A stretch of DNA of 64,000 nt from Sphingomonas mucosissima (GCF_002197665.1 NZ_NBBJ01000007.1:1-64000), one strand, 5' to 3'. Positions 25,450 to 34,483 are shown, counted from the first letter of the stretch. Notes: generated by a model not told the origin, from the letters alone. Program-made: numbers and translations.

Positions 25450-26805
25450 TCAGCCCCAAACGCGACCCTGCTCCGACCGCACTCCGGCGTTCGCTGTTGG
25501 AGTCGTGGCCGAAGGCTGGCCGGACGGCCCGGCGGGCTCCGCTTGGGCGGGTCGCGCATCCGCAGGCTCGGTGATCAGCCTCGCGCGTCGACCCAGCGTC
25601 ACGTAATCCCAAGTCCAGCTGAACGCGACAGCGATCCGGTTCCTGAGGCCGATCAGGAAGAAGACGTGAGCCACGCCCCAGAACACCCATCCCATGAAGC
25701 CCGTGAGCGTCAGGCGCGGCAACCTCACCACCGCCGCCTTGCGACCGATCGTCGCTAAGTCGCCCTGGTGCCGGTAGCGGAACGGGCCAGGGAGCGCCGC
25801 CCCGTTCGCGCGAGCGGCGATGACGGCGGCGGCATATCGCCCCATCTGCTTGGCCGCGGGCGCAATGCCAGGAACGGGTTTGCCTCCCCCGTCCATGACG
25901 GCGGCGGTGTCGCCCGCGATCAAGATCTCCGGTCGACCGGGCACCGTCAGGTCGGGCGCCACCTTGACGCGCCCCGCCCGGTCGCGATCTGCGCCGAGCC
26001 AGTCCGCAGCCGCCGAAGCCGCTACGCCGGCGGCCCAGATCACCGCGCCGGCCGGGATGACGCGGTCACCGACGGTGACCTGGTCTGCGTCGATATTGGT
26101 GACCGCAGCACCTGTCATGACCTGAACGCCGTGCTTCTCCAGCTCAGCCTGCGTGTAGCGGCTGAGCTCCTCGGGAAACGCGGCGAGCACGCGCGGGCCC
26201 GCTTCCACGAGAAGCACGCGCGCCTGGCCTGGGTCGACGTTGCGGAAGCCGCGCGGCAACGCGTCACGCGCCATGTCGGCGATCGCGCCTGCCATTTCGA
26301 CACCAGTCGGGCCGCCGCCCACGACCACAAAGGTCGTGAGCGCGTCGCGCTCCGCCGGGTCCGTGACGAGCTCCGCGCGTTCGAAGGCGAGCAGGAGGCG
26401 CCGCCGGATCTCCGTCGCGTCCTCGATGCGCTTCAGCCCCGGCGCGTGTGGCGCCCACTCCTCATGCCCAAAGTAGGCGTGGGTGGCGCCCGTGGCGATC
26501 ACCAGTTGGTCGTAAGCGAAGTCGCCGAAGCTGGTGCGCACGATCCGGCCACCGGCGTCCACCCCCTCCACATTCGCCATCAGCACGCGCATGTTGCGCT
26601 GTCCCGACAGGATGCCGCGGATCGGCCAGGCGATGTCGGCGGGCGACAGCGTCGCACTCGCGACCTGATAGAGCAGCGGTTGAAAGCAATGGTGGTTTTG
26701 CCGATCGATGAGCGTGATCTCGACAGGCGCCCGCGCAAGCGCCTTCGCCGCCTCGAGACCGGCGAAGCCGCCGCCTATGATCAGCACGCGCAAGGGGGTC
26801 GCCAT
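25450..26805 (-). CDS. Type II NADH dehydrogenase-like FAD oxidoreductase
   Basis: Protein of 451 residues. The FAD-binding GGGFAG lies near residues 10-15, the quinone-pocket-like FQPLLYQVASATLSP follows, the second dinucleotide fold is VVVGGGPTG, and the FAD-contact motif is ILIAGDTAAV. A hydrophobic C-terminal region (LTGFMGWVFWGVAHVFFLI) is the membrane-binding amphipathic part typical of NDH-2. The likely reaction is NADH to quinone electron transfer at the cytoplasmic membrane without proton pumping. ATG 26805 follows AGGATA; a longer frame upstream has no homologous start. Monocistronic. Confidence 0.88.
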   Translation of the reverse strand: MATPLRVLIIGGGFAGLEAAKALARAPVEITLIDRQNHHCFQPLLYQVASATLSPADIAWPIRGILSGQRNMRVLMANVEGVDAGGRIVRTSFGDFAYDQLVIATGATHAYFGHEEWAPHAPGLKRIEDATEIRRRLLLAFERAELVTDPAERDALTTFVVVGGGPTGVEMAGAIADMARDALPRGFRNVDPGQARVLLVEAGPRVLAAFPEELSRYTQAELEKHGVQVMTGAAVTNIDADQVTVGDRVIPAGAVIWAAGVAASAAADWLGADRDRAGRVKVAPDLTVPGRPEILIAGDTAAVMDGGGKPVPGIAPAAKQMGRYAAAVIAARANGAALPGPFRYRHQGDLATIGRKAAVVRLPRLTLTGFMGWVFWGVAHVFFLIGLRNRIAVAFSWTWDYVTLGRRARLITEPADARPAQAEPAGPSGQPSATTPTANAGVRSEQGRVWG

Positions 26806-26908
26806 CAGATGAACTATCCTCTCGTGTAGCGAACCAGAGCCGTTCACGAATGTTCCGTTTTGATGGCGCGGCTGATCACACGATTCCCAACCGAGGGTCG
26901 GCAGAGTT

Positions 26909-26973
26909 GACCCACAAGCCGACGTTCGGCGTCGTTCTGACTGTCCCAAACTTCGGCCGTTCGTTCAGACTGA
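26909..26973 (+). repeat. Dispersed intergenic repeat, copy 5
   Basis: Head GACCCACAAGCCGACGTTCG and tail CGGCCGTTCGTTCAGACTGA. The head matches copy 4 in its first eleven bases. Confidence 0.6.
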
Positions 26974-27063
26974 GAGGAGGAAGGCCCGCTGAGTCAATGC
27001 CTCGAACGATCACCTCAGGTCACTCGAGATCCCGAGGCGTAGTTGATATCCTGAGAGCCAAAT

Positions 27064-28551
27064 CTAGATATTATAACTTCTAAGCACCTGCATCCGGAGC
27101 AGGAATGCAGCATCACGAAGCACAGCGGGGATATGATGGGAAGAGTAGCCGCGCCCACTGGCTACACCAAAGGTGACGGCAGCTGTTCCGAAGTAACGAC
27201 TGACAAAGTTCTCGGTCACGTCCGCGCTCTGAATGCTGGTCAGCGGAAGGATGATTAGCCGGCGCTGCCACCAACCGGAGCGGATCAGCAGGCGGTCCTT
27301 TTCGAGCACATACCCGAAGCGATGCCAGCACAGCCAGCGGCTGACGACCAGTACGGCGACGGCAATCACGCCGCCCAAACTGATCCAAGGCACGGCCGGC
27401 GAACAGACGAGAAGCGCGGTCGCCATGACCGCTCCGAGGGCTGTAACGCTCCAAGCGTAAGTGGACGACGATCTCGTCCACGGAACGGATGGTTCGGGAA
27501 ATCGCCAGCCCAACTCGTTCAGGATCGCCGCGACCTCCGGGTCACGAGCGAGCGGTGCGACCACATGGTCGCCCTTGGTACCCTCGTCCTTGGCCAAGCT
27601 CTGGAGCTTCAGGTCGCTCCAACCGAGTTTGGCGCGCACCGGACCCGAGCCGATGATCGCCGCCTGGACGCGAAGAATTGGAAGCGTCACGTCCGTGACG
27701 GTGAGTAAGCCACGACGGCGACGCAGACCGCTGGTGGTGCGATCGAGCCGGAAGCGGAAGTCGCGCAGGACGGTACGTGCAATGCCGGCGGCAAGGCCGA
27801 TAGCAGTCAGCGAGATGACGCCGGCGAGAATCGCGACGACCTGATGGGCCATGATCAGGTCGACGACCGGCGATCCGGCCTCCAGCATCTGACGCCAGAA
27901 GCGCCGTTTCAAGAAGTTGAGACCTGCCGCATCACCAATCGTCTTGGCAACGCCCAACAGGCCGGCGATGACGGCAAGCGAGAAGTTGAAGACGCCGGCC
28001 AACAGAACGCGCCTGAGATCCATCGCTAACAACGCCGGGGCGTCGGAAGCGTCGCTTGTGTCTGGTACCGCAAGTCCGCATCCCTTGGGGCGCCGAGCGC
28101 GCACGAGGTTGCGTACCGCTTCTGCACGGGCGAGCGGGATACCGGCCAGCGCGCCGTCGTCATCCTTGTCCCCGGCAGAGCCGCCCGTCTCAAATTCGAC
28201 GCGCGCAATGCCGAGCAGCCGCGCAAGCAAACCCTGGCTGACATTCACGTCCTGGATGCGGTCAAACGGTATTGAGCGATGCGTGCGACTGAGGATGCCG
28301 CTGTCGATGCGGATCTCTTGAGCGCCGACGCGGTACTCGAAGCGCCGCCAGTGCAGGAACGTTCCGACGAACGTCGCCACCGTGACGATGACCAGCAACA
28401 GCACCGCCATGCGCCACCTGCCGGTCGCCGCGAGATAGCCGATCACGGCATAGCCGCCGACCATCTGCCGTAGCGAGCCTGCTAGACCGGCAAGAAAGTA
28501 CATAGGGTGCAGCCGCTCAGCCCCTCCAACCGCGACGTCCACGCGTGTCAT
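27064..28551 (-). CDS. Large bacterial PH domain membrane protein (YdbT-like)
   Basis: Protein of 495 residues with predicted membrane helices in three groups (about 20-60, 180-260, 370-405) alternating with bacterial PH-like domains (bPH_2). The first includes RVGAQEIRIDSGILSRTHRSIPFDRIQDV, a typical PH-like strand pattern ending in RIQDV; the last includes LILPLTSIQSADV. Its start overlaps the stop of the YdbS-like gene by 4 bases. YdbS/YdbT pairs are widespread. Their molecular role is poorly defined and has been linked to the cell envelope and stress. The C-terminus is LLRMQVLRSYNI. Confidence 0.85.
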   Translation of the reverse strand: MTRVDVAVGGAERLHPMYFLAGLAGSLRQMVGGYAVIGYLAATGRWRMAVLLLVIVTVATFVGTFLHWRRFEYRVGAQEIRIDSGILSRTHRSIPFDRIQDVNVSQGLLARLLGIARVEFETGGSAGDKDDDGALAGIPLARAEAVRNLVRARRPKGCGLAVPDTSDASDAPALLAMDLRRVLLAGVFNFSLAVIAGLLGVAKTIGDAAGLNFLKRRFWRQMLEAGSPVVDLIMAHQVVAILAGVISLTAIGLAAGIARTVLRDFRFRLDRTTSGLRRRRGLLTVTDVTLPILRVQAAIIGSGPVRAKLGWSDLKLQSLAKDEGTKGDHVVAPLARDPEVAAILNELGWRFPEPSVPWTRSSSTYAWSVTALGAVMATALLVCSPAVPWISLGGVIAVAVLVVSRWLCWHRFGYVLEKDRLLIRSGWWQRRLIILPLTSIQSADVTENFVSRYFGTAAVTFGVASGRGYSSHHIPAVLRDAAFLLRMQVLRSYNI

Positions 28552-29030
28552 GCGACGTCCGAGCGCACATGCTCGCGTATGACGTCCCGGATCTCGGCGG
28601 CACGCTCCGGCGAGAGGCCGTTGATCGTAACGGTGCTGTTGTGGGTACCCGCGGTATGAACGACGAGGCTGGCCGTGCCGAACAGTTTGTCGAGCAGCCC
28701 GCGCGTGACGTCCAGGTGCTGAACGCGGACAAACGGCACAAGCGTGTCCGTGTGAAAGGTCCAGCCATGGACGCTGTGCAGCATCTCGCCCGCCAATCGG
28801 TAGCCTAGGCGACGGTAGATGCGCTGGGGCACGACCGCGATGCTGATGATTGCGAACAGCGGGACCAGCGCCGTGAGAACGCCATGTAAGGTTGTGGCAC
28901 GCAGCAGAAGCTGATCGATCGCGATGGCGCCGGTTGTTACCGCTAACAACGCGGCGGCCAGCCGCACACGGAGAACGTTGCGATAGCCGGGTTCAACGGC
29001 GAGCAGCTGTGGCTCAATTTCGAGTGTCAT
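28548..29030 (-). CDS. Small bacterial PH domain membrane protein (YdbS-like)
   Basis: Protein of 160 residues: two membrane helices (about 22-40 and 48-66), then one bPH_2 domain containing VRVQHLDVTRGLLDKLFGTA, the usual family signature. ATG 29030 is chosen because the family begins with the short ExxLxxVEPGYRNVLRVR segment; the frame further upstream is not conserved-looking. It is the first gene of a two-gene operon with the YdbT-like gene. Confidence 0.85.
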   Translation of the reverse strand: MTLEIEPQLLAVEPGYRNVLRVRLAAALLAVTTGAIAIDQLLLRATTLHGVLTALVPLFAIISIAVVPQRIYRRLGYRLAGEMLHSVHGWTFHTDTLVPFVRVQHLDVTRGLLDKLFGTASLVVHTAGTHNSTVTINGLSPERAAEIRDVIREHVRSDVA

Positions 29031-29625
29031 GCACCAATAGTACAGTGCTGATCCTCGATGAAAACCGAGATGACCGATCGGCTGCAAATCCGCGCTGCAT
29101 GATGACTGGAGGTCGGCAAACGATGCCGATGCACCGGAGGCTGTCGAGTCTACCAGCGTCGACGGCATTAGCGGCTTTATTTGCTCGCCGTGGAGCGCCA
29201 AACTCCCATCGTCCAGTCCGTCGAGTCACGCGGCGCAACCAAGGCAGACCTGTATCATCAAGGAAGCGCTGCTGGATGCCCGCGGCGTGCTGCGCTTGAG
29301 AATAAGATTGCAAGCGCCTCGGAACTTGCGGATGCTAACGGGCTCGCTGATCTTGCTATTAAACTCAACGAGGCTTTGAGGCTTGTTAACGGCGTCGGCA
29401 AAGGTCCGCCAACTTCCCCGTCCGGATCTCAAACGCCGAAAGAGCGAACAGAAGCACGCAAAAAAGCCATCCTTAATCGTACTTCTCGGCTGCGATGTCG
29501 GTTGATCTTCAACGCACGTAATCAGATCAAAAATCCGCCGAGCAGGAGTAGCCCAAACCCGTACAGCGGCAGCCAAACCCAAGGGCTGCTCGTTTGATAG
29601 TTCCAGGCGCGGGAGATCCAGCGCA
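29031..29625. other. Intergenic region with a possible gene fragment
   Basis: About 595 bases. Around 29291-29390 (+ strand) there is a short helical, protein-like stretch (ASELADANGLADLAIKLNEA) with unusually AT-rich third positions and no credible start. It may be the remnant of a small coiled-coil protein. The rest shows nothing recognisable. Confidence 0.35.
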
Positions 29626-29814
29626 TCACGTCGGGAGATCGCCTCTGCGGAGCTGATGCAACCGCATTGCAATCTGCTGGAAACGAACGACGCCCGCGCG
29701 CTCACCCGCGACGGAAAGCGCACGGATGCGATTAGCAACCCACGCCGCGGCCTCCGTCCCATACATGCGCTCAATCGCCAGCGCCTCCGCCCAACGCTCC
29801 TGTTCTGGTGTCAT
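29626..29814 (-). CDS. Small conserved protein coupled to the nuclease gene (DUF6961-like)
   Basis: Protein of 62 residues, MTPEQERWAEALAIERMYG… with AAAWVANRIRALSVAGERAG and RFQQIAMRLHQLRRG. It is predicted to be all-helical and soluble. I recognise the pattern as a short sphingomonad family, probably DUF6961, of unknown function. Its ATG overlaps the TGA of the S1/P1 nuclease gene by one base, so the two are co-translated. Confidence 0.65.
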   Translation of the reverse strand: MTPEQERWAEALAIERMYGTEAAAWVANRIRALSVAGERAGVVRFQQIAMRLHQLRRGDLPT

Positions 29815-30608
29815 CACCTGCGCTGGCGCTTGAATAGGTCGTTGAGGTACGCGGCAAGGCGAACGCCTCCTTGCTGCAAACGCAACTCCATGCGCGGTGT
29901 GTTCTCGTAAATGTAGCGCCAGCTGAGCGAGCGGTTCTCTCCTGTCGGATAGACTTGATCCCGAAGCGCCGTGCTTTCGGCTATCCAGACCTGCGGGTCC
30001 GCGATCATCCACTCACGAGACAACGCCGGGGTGATGCGTGCCCCCAGCCACTCTGCCATCTCCGAGTAAGATAGCTGCTCCTCGTCAACGAGCGCCGAGT
30101 CCCAGACACTGTGCAAATTGGTTGATCGGCCCTTGAATGTGACCCGCACGTCGTTCGCACCCTGATCCGTGCCGTTGCCGGCGTGCAGCGGCTGGTGAAG
30201 ATCGCCAATGATGTGAATAATGAACCGGATCGCCGCTTGTTTGTCGGCGAGGCTCGCCTTTGGATCGCGCACCGTGGCTGCAAATCGCCGCAATGCCGTG
30301 ACGCCGTCACCCTCGGGCGGGTGGCCAGCCTCAGCGTATGTTTTACCTTTCGGAACGGTGACGTAGTGGTAGGGCCCAGCTTCACGCTGCCAGAAAGGAG
30401 CTGGGTCGCTCCGCATCGTGTCAGGCCAGTTGCTTGCCTCGGCCATCGTTTCTGCACCAAGGATGCGCTTCACGCCCGCTTTGGCCGCGGCGGCCAGGTA
30501 TGGCTCGGCAATCTTGCCGATAACGCGATGACCGGTTTTGCCCCACGCAAATGCTTGCCCTGGCACAAAGGCAAGGACGGTCGCGGCGGCGGAGAGGAAC
30601 AGACGCAT
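29814..30608 (-). CDS. S1/P1-type nuclease, secreted
   Basis: Protein of 264 residues with a signal peptide (MRLFLSAAATVLAFVPGQAFA) cleaved before W, the N-terminal Trp that is itself a zinc ligand in this family (AWGKTGHRVIG). Further zinc ligands are visible: NWPDTMR, GPYHYVTVP, FIIHIIGDLHQPLHAG (the H…GDxHQPxH signature) and NLHSVWDSAL. A single-strand-preferring, zinc-dependent endonuclease or 3'-nucleotidase in the periplasm is expected, probably for nutrient recovery. ATG 30608 is chosen so the signal peptide is terminal. Confidence 0.92.
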   Translation of the reverse strand: MRLFLSAAATVLAFVPGQAFAWGKTGHRVIGKIAEPYLAAAAKAGVKRILGAETMAEASNWPDTMRSDPAPFWQREAGPYHYVTVPKGKTYAEAGHPPEGDGVTALRRFAATVRDPKASLADKQAAIRFIIHIIGDLHQPLHAGNGTDQGANDVRVTFKGRSTNLHSVWDSALVDEEQLSYSEMAEWLGARITPALSREWMIADPQVWIAESTALRDQVYPTGENRSLSWRYIYENTPRMELRLQQGGVRLAAYLNDLFKRQRR

Positions 30609-30679
30609 ATCTTCGCCAACTAGTGGCAAACTGTGGCGCTGCGATGAACGTAATGCCGGCATGGAACTAGTCAGGTACG

Positions 30680-30874
30680 TCACCCGAACCACGGCTCATC
30701 GTCATCTCGGTAGAGCCCACCCATTCGGGCCCAGCCCTGCCGCTCCCCGATCAGTAAGACGACGCCAAAGATGATTATGGTTGGAAAGATGACGAAGAGC
30801 ATGATGAAAAGCAGGAGCGTGCCGACAGCCAGGCCGGCCACCAGCACCGCGGGCAAAAGAAAGAATTCGCGCAC
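30680..30874 (-). CDS. Small two-helix membrane protein
   Basis: GTG 30874 follows a strong AGGAG and opens a 64-residue protein dominated by two hydrophobic stretches (LLPAVLVAGLAVGTLLLFIM and FVIFPTIIIFGVVLLIG), ending in an acidic tail YRDDDEPWFG. No family is recognised. The good ribosome-binding site and clean membrane topology support a real gene. It lies on the same strand upstream of the nuclease, 71 bases away. Confidence 0.6.
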   Translation of the reverse strand: MREFFLLPAVLVAGLAVGTLLLFIMLFVIFPTIIIFGVVLLIGERQGWARMGGLYRDDDEPWFG

Positions 30875-30963
30875 CGCCCTAACTCCTGTTCAGGCGTGGC
30901 GCGCTGGACGCCACGCCTCGCAAGCCGGTGCGCCAGCGTAAGCCAGCGCACCCCGCAGCACCA

Positions 30964-31611
30964 TCACTTGGGCGTCGTTGCGACCGCTGGAGTGAGCGCC
31001 GGAGACGACGAAGCGGCAGGTGCAGTCGTGACCATCGGAGCGGTGGGCTGAACCATAAGCGGCGTAGCAGCGGCAGCGCTCATCAAGGGCACATCCTCGC
31101 CGATGAAGCCGGTGACCGCAGCGCCGAGCGGAACCTTGGCGCTTGTGCCTGTTGTGAGAAATCCGGCAATCGGCACAAAGGCGATAGCCGCCACAACTCC
31201 GCCCGTGCCGGTAACACCCTTGTCGTCGAAGGTGCCGGTCATCCGTATTTGCCGCCCGTTTGCGCTAACGTACAACATCTGAGCAGTCAGGTGCCCCGAC
31301 TTGCCCCACATGCCCTTGTTGCGAACCTCGGTAATCTCGCCGACGGCGGGCGACCCGGCAGGGATAACTACTTGGCCGCCGACCAGCACCGGCTCGGTAA
31401 CCTCCATGCGGAAATGTTGGCCTACACGAAGCTTTTTGCCTTTTGTGGTCAGTTCCTCGTTCAGCTTTAGCGGGACTTTAGTGCCAACGCGAAGCATGTT
31501 GTCTGCTACCGGCGCCAACGTCGCGACCGGCGCTGTTGCCGGCGCCATTTGAGCCTCTGCATTGACAGAAAAGCACAGAGCGCACGCGAGCGCTCCAAAA
31601 CGTCCAATCAT
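30964..31611 (-). CDS. Secreted hypothetical protein
   Basis: Protein of 215 residues with a signal peptide (MIGRFGALACALCFSVNAEA). Then comes a beta-rich domain: RVGTKVPLKLNEELTTKGKK, FRMEVTEPV, VVIPAGSPAVGEITEVRNKG and a Gly/Thr-rich loop DDKGVTGTGGVV. The tail is disordered and Ala/Pro/Thr-rich. I have seen this layout in sphingomonad genomes as an unassigned secreted protein. ATG 31611 has GGGGGAA upstream. No function can be given. Confidence 0.75.
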   Translation of the reverse strand: MIGRFGALACALCFSVNAEAQMAPATAPVATLAPVADNMLRVGTKVPLKLNEELTTKGKKLRVGQHFRMEVTEPVLVGGQVVIPAGSPAVGEITEVRNKGMWGKSGHLTAQMLYVSANGRQIRMTGTFDDKGVTGTGGVVAAIAFVPIAGFLTTGTSAKVPLGAAVTGFIGEDVPLMSAAAATPLMVQPTAPMVTTAPAASSSPALTPAVATTPK

Positions 31612-31950
31612 GAAATTTCCCCCAAAAGTGATCAGGCGCCCCAATGCCTGATCGGTCGCAAGATTGATGAGGTTTGCGGCGATTCGTCAAGCAAGCTGAT
31701 CTTGCACGTTAGCAGGCTCAGTCAGGTCGTAAGCAGCTGCCCCCCGTGTTCTTGGTTATATCCGACGCGTTCGGTGCGGTGCGCGTACTCGAAGCCACAA
31801 TCGTGCACCCATGCTCCCGATCAACCAACATCGCCAGCGTCGCAGCTGAGCAGCTTCGTGGATCTTCCTGCCGCAGATCGAAGCATTAGCTTTTGGGCAA
31901 CTGAGCGGAGCTAGCCTGCGCGGACCCTTAACCTCCACCGAGCCGCCACC
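31612..31950. other. Intergenic region with no recognised feature
   Basis: About 340 bases between two divergent genes. I see no coding frame, repeat copy or strong palindrome; it should hold both promoters. Confidence 0.4.
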
Positions 31951-32508
31951 ATGTCCTTCGTAGCTCTCGCCTGCCTACTCGTCGCGCTCGACGGCGACAC
32001 GCTTAGGTGTGGCGCTGAGCGCATCAGGCTGATCGGCATCGACGCGCCTGAGTTGCCCGGCCACTGTGCGAAAGGACGTGACTGCGCGCCGGGCGATCCA
32101 ACCGCTGCTCAGGCCTCGCTGGCCGCGCTGGCCAAAGGTTCAGCGGAGATCGAGCGCGACGGGGTCGATGACTACGGACGTACGCTAGCGAGGGTACGCG
32201 TCAATGGGACGGAGCTGTCGTGTGCTCAGCTCAAGAAGGGTCATGCCGTTTATCGATCGGAGTGGGACCCATACGGCAACGTCACCGTCGCCTGCGGTCT
32301 TCAAGTCGTTGAACCGTACGTGACCCCCGTTCGGTCGGAAGCGCGTCGAACCAAACGTCATTCGCCTTCCGACCAAGGCGTGTTCCGCAATTGTGCCGCC
32401 GCTCGTGCGGCCGGTGCCGCGCCCCTGTACCGCGGCCAGCCCGGCTATGGCGCGCACATGGACGGTGACGGCGATGGGATTGCGTGCGAGCCGTACCGCG
32501 GCCGATAA
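31951..32508 (+). CDS. Thermonuclease-fold protein with C-terminal Excalibur domain
   Basis: Protein of 185 residues. An SNase-like domain (residues about 10-115) has DGDTLRCGAERIRLIGIDAPE and YGRTLARVRVNG, matching the catalytic Asp/Arg/Glu region. A C-terminal Excalibur calcium-binding motif follows: FRNCAAARAAGAAPLYRGQP … DGDGDGIACEPY. The N-terminal hydrophobic stretch MSFVALACLLVAL may be a short export signal. Likely an exported Ca2+-dependent nuclease, though a few catalytic positions were not checked individually. ATG 31951 is supported by the domain start. Confidence 0.8.
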   Translation: MSFVALACLLVALDGDTLRCGAERIRLIGIDAPELPGHCAKGRDCAPGDPTAAQASLAALAKGSAEIERDGVDDYGRTLARVRVNGTELSCAQLKKGHAVYRSEWDPYGNVTVACGLQVVEPYVTPVRSEARRTKRHSPSDQGVFRNCAAARAAGAAPLYRGQPGYGAHMDGDGDGIACEPYRGR

Positions 32509-32926
32509 GCGGGTTCTCTCACAGCGGCACAATCGAGGCTCTTCCAAGGCCCAACGCTCGCGCCTCTGCCAAAGCCGACTTTGACCGTGCAGCTGGGGCG
32601 CCCGGACCTTGATGCCCCTCCGCCGCGCTTCTGCGCTTTCGGGCCAGCAGCTATACAAGCCATTCTCGGCGATGCGCCAGCGATGCCCGTGCGAGACGTG
32701 CCCCGGCGTCCTTGTTCAACACGCTTGCGACGCGCGTGCAGCGAATGTGGTGCCGGGCGGAATAGCGGCCCCGGCGGGTGCGGCGAGAATCGTGATCATG
32801 ACACGCACCCTGCACAACTTCTCCAACATCTCCAGCCCTTAGGTTCTGCTTTCGTTCTGGCATTGATAGCGGCCGACGGTTGGCCCGCCGAAGACCCTTC
32901 ACGATCTCTACCGCGTCGAAGCGCAG
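32509..32926. other. Intergenic region with no supported gene
   Basis: About 420 bases before the zinc-ribbon gene. Several overlapping frames exist on both strands, some with cysteine pairs, but none has a good start or family pattern. Confidence 0.4.
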
Positions 32927-33394
32927 GTGCGCGTCACGTGTCGAAGCTGCAAGGCAACCGAACTGTGGGAGTTGGACGCGCTGATCGCCGAAGTGCGCAA
33001 CAACGGCGGCAACACGGACTGGAAGGCAGCGCAGTGGGCGATCAAATGTCCGCAGCGGTGCGCGTCACCTCGAGTTTCCCTTCTCGCTTTACCATTCGGC
33101 AAAAAGCGAGCTCGGCGGCAGGCGCACCGAAACACCCTCATCAACCTGGCGCTTCAAATCCTGCGCGAGGCCGCGCAGCGATCGTCACAAGAGCCAGTCG
33201 GGACACTTGAGGTGAGGCTCGCACTGCACGTTCTGCGTCCCTTCGTGGGCGATCAACGCCTGCTTGTCGCGTTCTGGGAAGCTGCCACAATCGAGCCGCG
33301 GCACCCATGGACAAGCTGCCACCTACCATATCGCTTGATCGCACAATTTCTGATCGAGCAGGATGCCTCGCTGGATGACGAGAACAGGCCGTAA
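32927..33394 (+). CDS. Zinc-ribbon conserved hypothetical protein, 3' end cut by an IS remnant
   Basis: The protein-like frame starts with or before GTG 32927: VRVTCRSCKATELWELDALI, then KCPQRC (a CxxC…CxxxC zinc ribbon), a basic linker (GKKRARRQAHR) and a helical C-terminal half, EVRLALHVLRPFVGDQRLLVAFWEAA. The frame extends upstream without a start codon (…TLHDLYRVEAQ), so the original ATG may have mutated or GTG is used. The last codons and TAA 33392-33394 fall in the end of an IS5-family remnant, so the natural C-terminus is probably missing. Function unknown. Confidence 0.55.
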   Translation: MRVTCRSCKATELWELDALIAEVRNNGGNTDWKAAQWAIKCPQRCASPRVSLLALPFGKKRARRQAHRNTLINLALQILREAAQRSSQEPVGTLEVRLALHVLRPFVGDQRLLVAFWEAATIEPRHPWTSCHLPYRLIAQFLIEQDASLDDENRP

Positions 33395-33562
33395 AGGTTA
33401 GGGTGAGGACCCATCAATGTGAGCGTCGCGATCCGATTTAGGCTCGGTGAGGAGACCTGGATGAGCGACCTGTTTTGGCTGGCGGACGAGCAGATCGAGC
33501 GGCTACGGCCGTTTTTCACAAAAGCCACGGTAAGCCGCGTGTCGACGATCGCCGGGTGCTGA
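33388..33562 (+). mobile_element. IS5-family insertion sequence remnant (left end and transposase N-terminus)
   Basis: The stretch from about 33388 (GGCCGTAAAGGTTAGGG…) looks like an IS5-family left end. ATG 33461 opens a typical transposase N-terminus, MSDLFWLADEQIERLRPFF. The next family residues, KSHGKPRVDDRRVLS, are found in another frame, and transposase similarity ends at about 33562. No right end is visible in the window. It is a dead fragment that interrupted the zinc-ribbon gene. Confidence 0.65.
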
Positions 33563-33636
33563 GCGAGAGGCTAGCCGCAGACAAGGTGCCATAGCCCTCT
33601 CGTCGTAATTTCGAGCAATGCGCAGAAGGGCAGTTA

Positions 33637-33699
33637 GACCCAGTTGTGGACGTTCAGCCCGCCTTCGCTGCTCTCAGAAAGCGGTCGGCCGTTCATCTG
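33637..33699 (+). repeat. Dispersed intergenic repeat, copy 6
   Basis: Head GACCCAGTTGTGGACGTTC and tail CGGTCGGCCGTTCATCTG, 63 bases, lying between the IS remnant and the TetR gene. Confidence 0.6.
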
Positions 33700-33856
33700 C
33701 TGCCGATGCCAGTTCGGTGTCTCCCTATGACTGGGCGAAACCTGCCCACCCGCTTTGACGCATTTGGGGGGGCCAGGTAGCGGGCTGATGCATTGCGGGT
33801 TGGTGCTCGTAAGTCGCAGCATCGACATCGAAGGCGTCCTCCCATATTTGAAGGTG

Positions 33857-34483
33857 ATGGCAGCGAAGTCTTCCCGCACGCAGGCGGAGCGTTCCGAGAC
33901 CATGCGAGCCCGCATCCTTGACGCGACGATCGCCAGTCTCGCCCAACACGGTTACGGTGCCACCACAACCTTGATGGTGCAGAAGATCGCAGGATTGAGC
34001 CGGGGTGCGATGCTGCATCATTTTCCTACCAAGGCCGATCTGATCCTGGGAACGATGGAGCGCATCGTCGATCTAAACCACGAATTTTTCCAGCCGCGGC
34101 TGATGGAAATTCCCGATCCGCTGCAGCGCTTCTTGTCCCTTATTGATGCGCGCTGGGATTTGGCCAAGCAGCCCCATGGCGTGGCGCAGGCTGAGATTAT
34201 GGTCGGCGCACGCAGCGACGAGCTGGTCAGGGAACGCTACCCGGAGGTGCTGGAGCGGATGCGCCCGAAGCAGGCGCGCCGCCTGCAGGCCTGGGCCTCG
34301 GACGCTGGGCTGTTGCTGGACGAGCGTGACCAGGCGGTATCTCGCGCTATCGTCTATGCCCTGCGCGGTATGGCGATCGAGGTTCAGATCGACCCGACCA
34401 TCGAAACGGAATCCGTGCTGGGCGTGCTCCGCGACTTGCGACGGAACACGCTTGGTGATCGCATCAAGCCGTTCGCGCGCTAA
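33857..34483 (+). CDS. TetR/AcrR family regulator 1 of the esterase cluster
   Basis: Protein of 208 residues. The helix-turn-helix lies in RARILDATIASLAQHGYGATTT and LSRGAMLHHFPTKADLI (residues about 17-65). The ligand-binding half follows. ATG 33857 is preceded by AAGG; the longer frame upstream is not conserved-looking and overlaps the repeat region. It is convergent with the alpha/beta hydrolase, ending 4 bases inside it. With the TetR gene at 35451-36170 it is one of two candidates to bind the 18-bp palindrome found in four promoters of the cluster. Confidence 0.85.
   Translation: MAAKSSRTQAERSETMRARILDATIASLAQHGYGATTTLMVQKIAGLSRGAMLHHFPTKADLILGTMERIVDLNHEFFQPRLMEIPDPLQRFLSLIDARWDLAKQPHGVAQAEIMVGARSDELVRERYPEVLERMRPKQARRLQAWASDAGLLLDERDQAVSRAIVYALRGMAIEVQIDPTIETESVLGVLRDLRRNTLGDRIKPFAR

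Noticed and set aside
25768..26829. A 353-codon plus-strand frame
   Set aside because: Antisense to the NDH-2-like gene, which has intact FAD motifs.
29181..29597. A 138-codon plus-strand frame
   Set aside because: Only a short internal stretch looks protein-like; the ends do not. Kept as a possible remnant in the intergenic entry.
32581..33210. A 209-codon plus-strand frame with paired cysteines
   Set aside because: Its second half overlaps the zinc-ribbon frame, which is much more protein-like, and its codon use does not match the neighbours.
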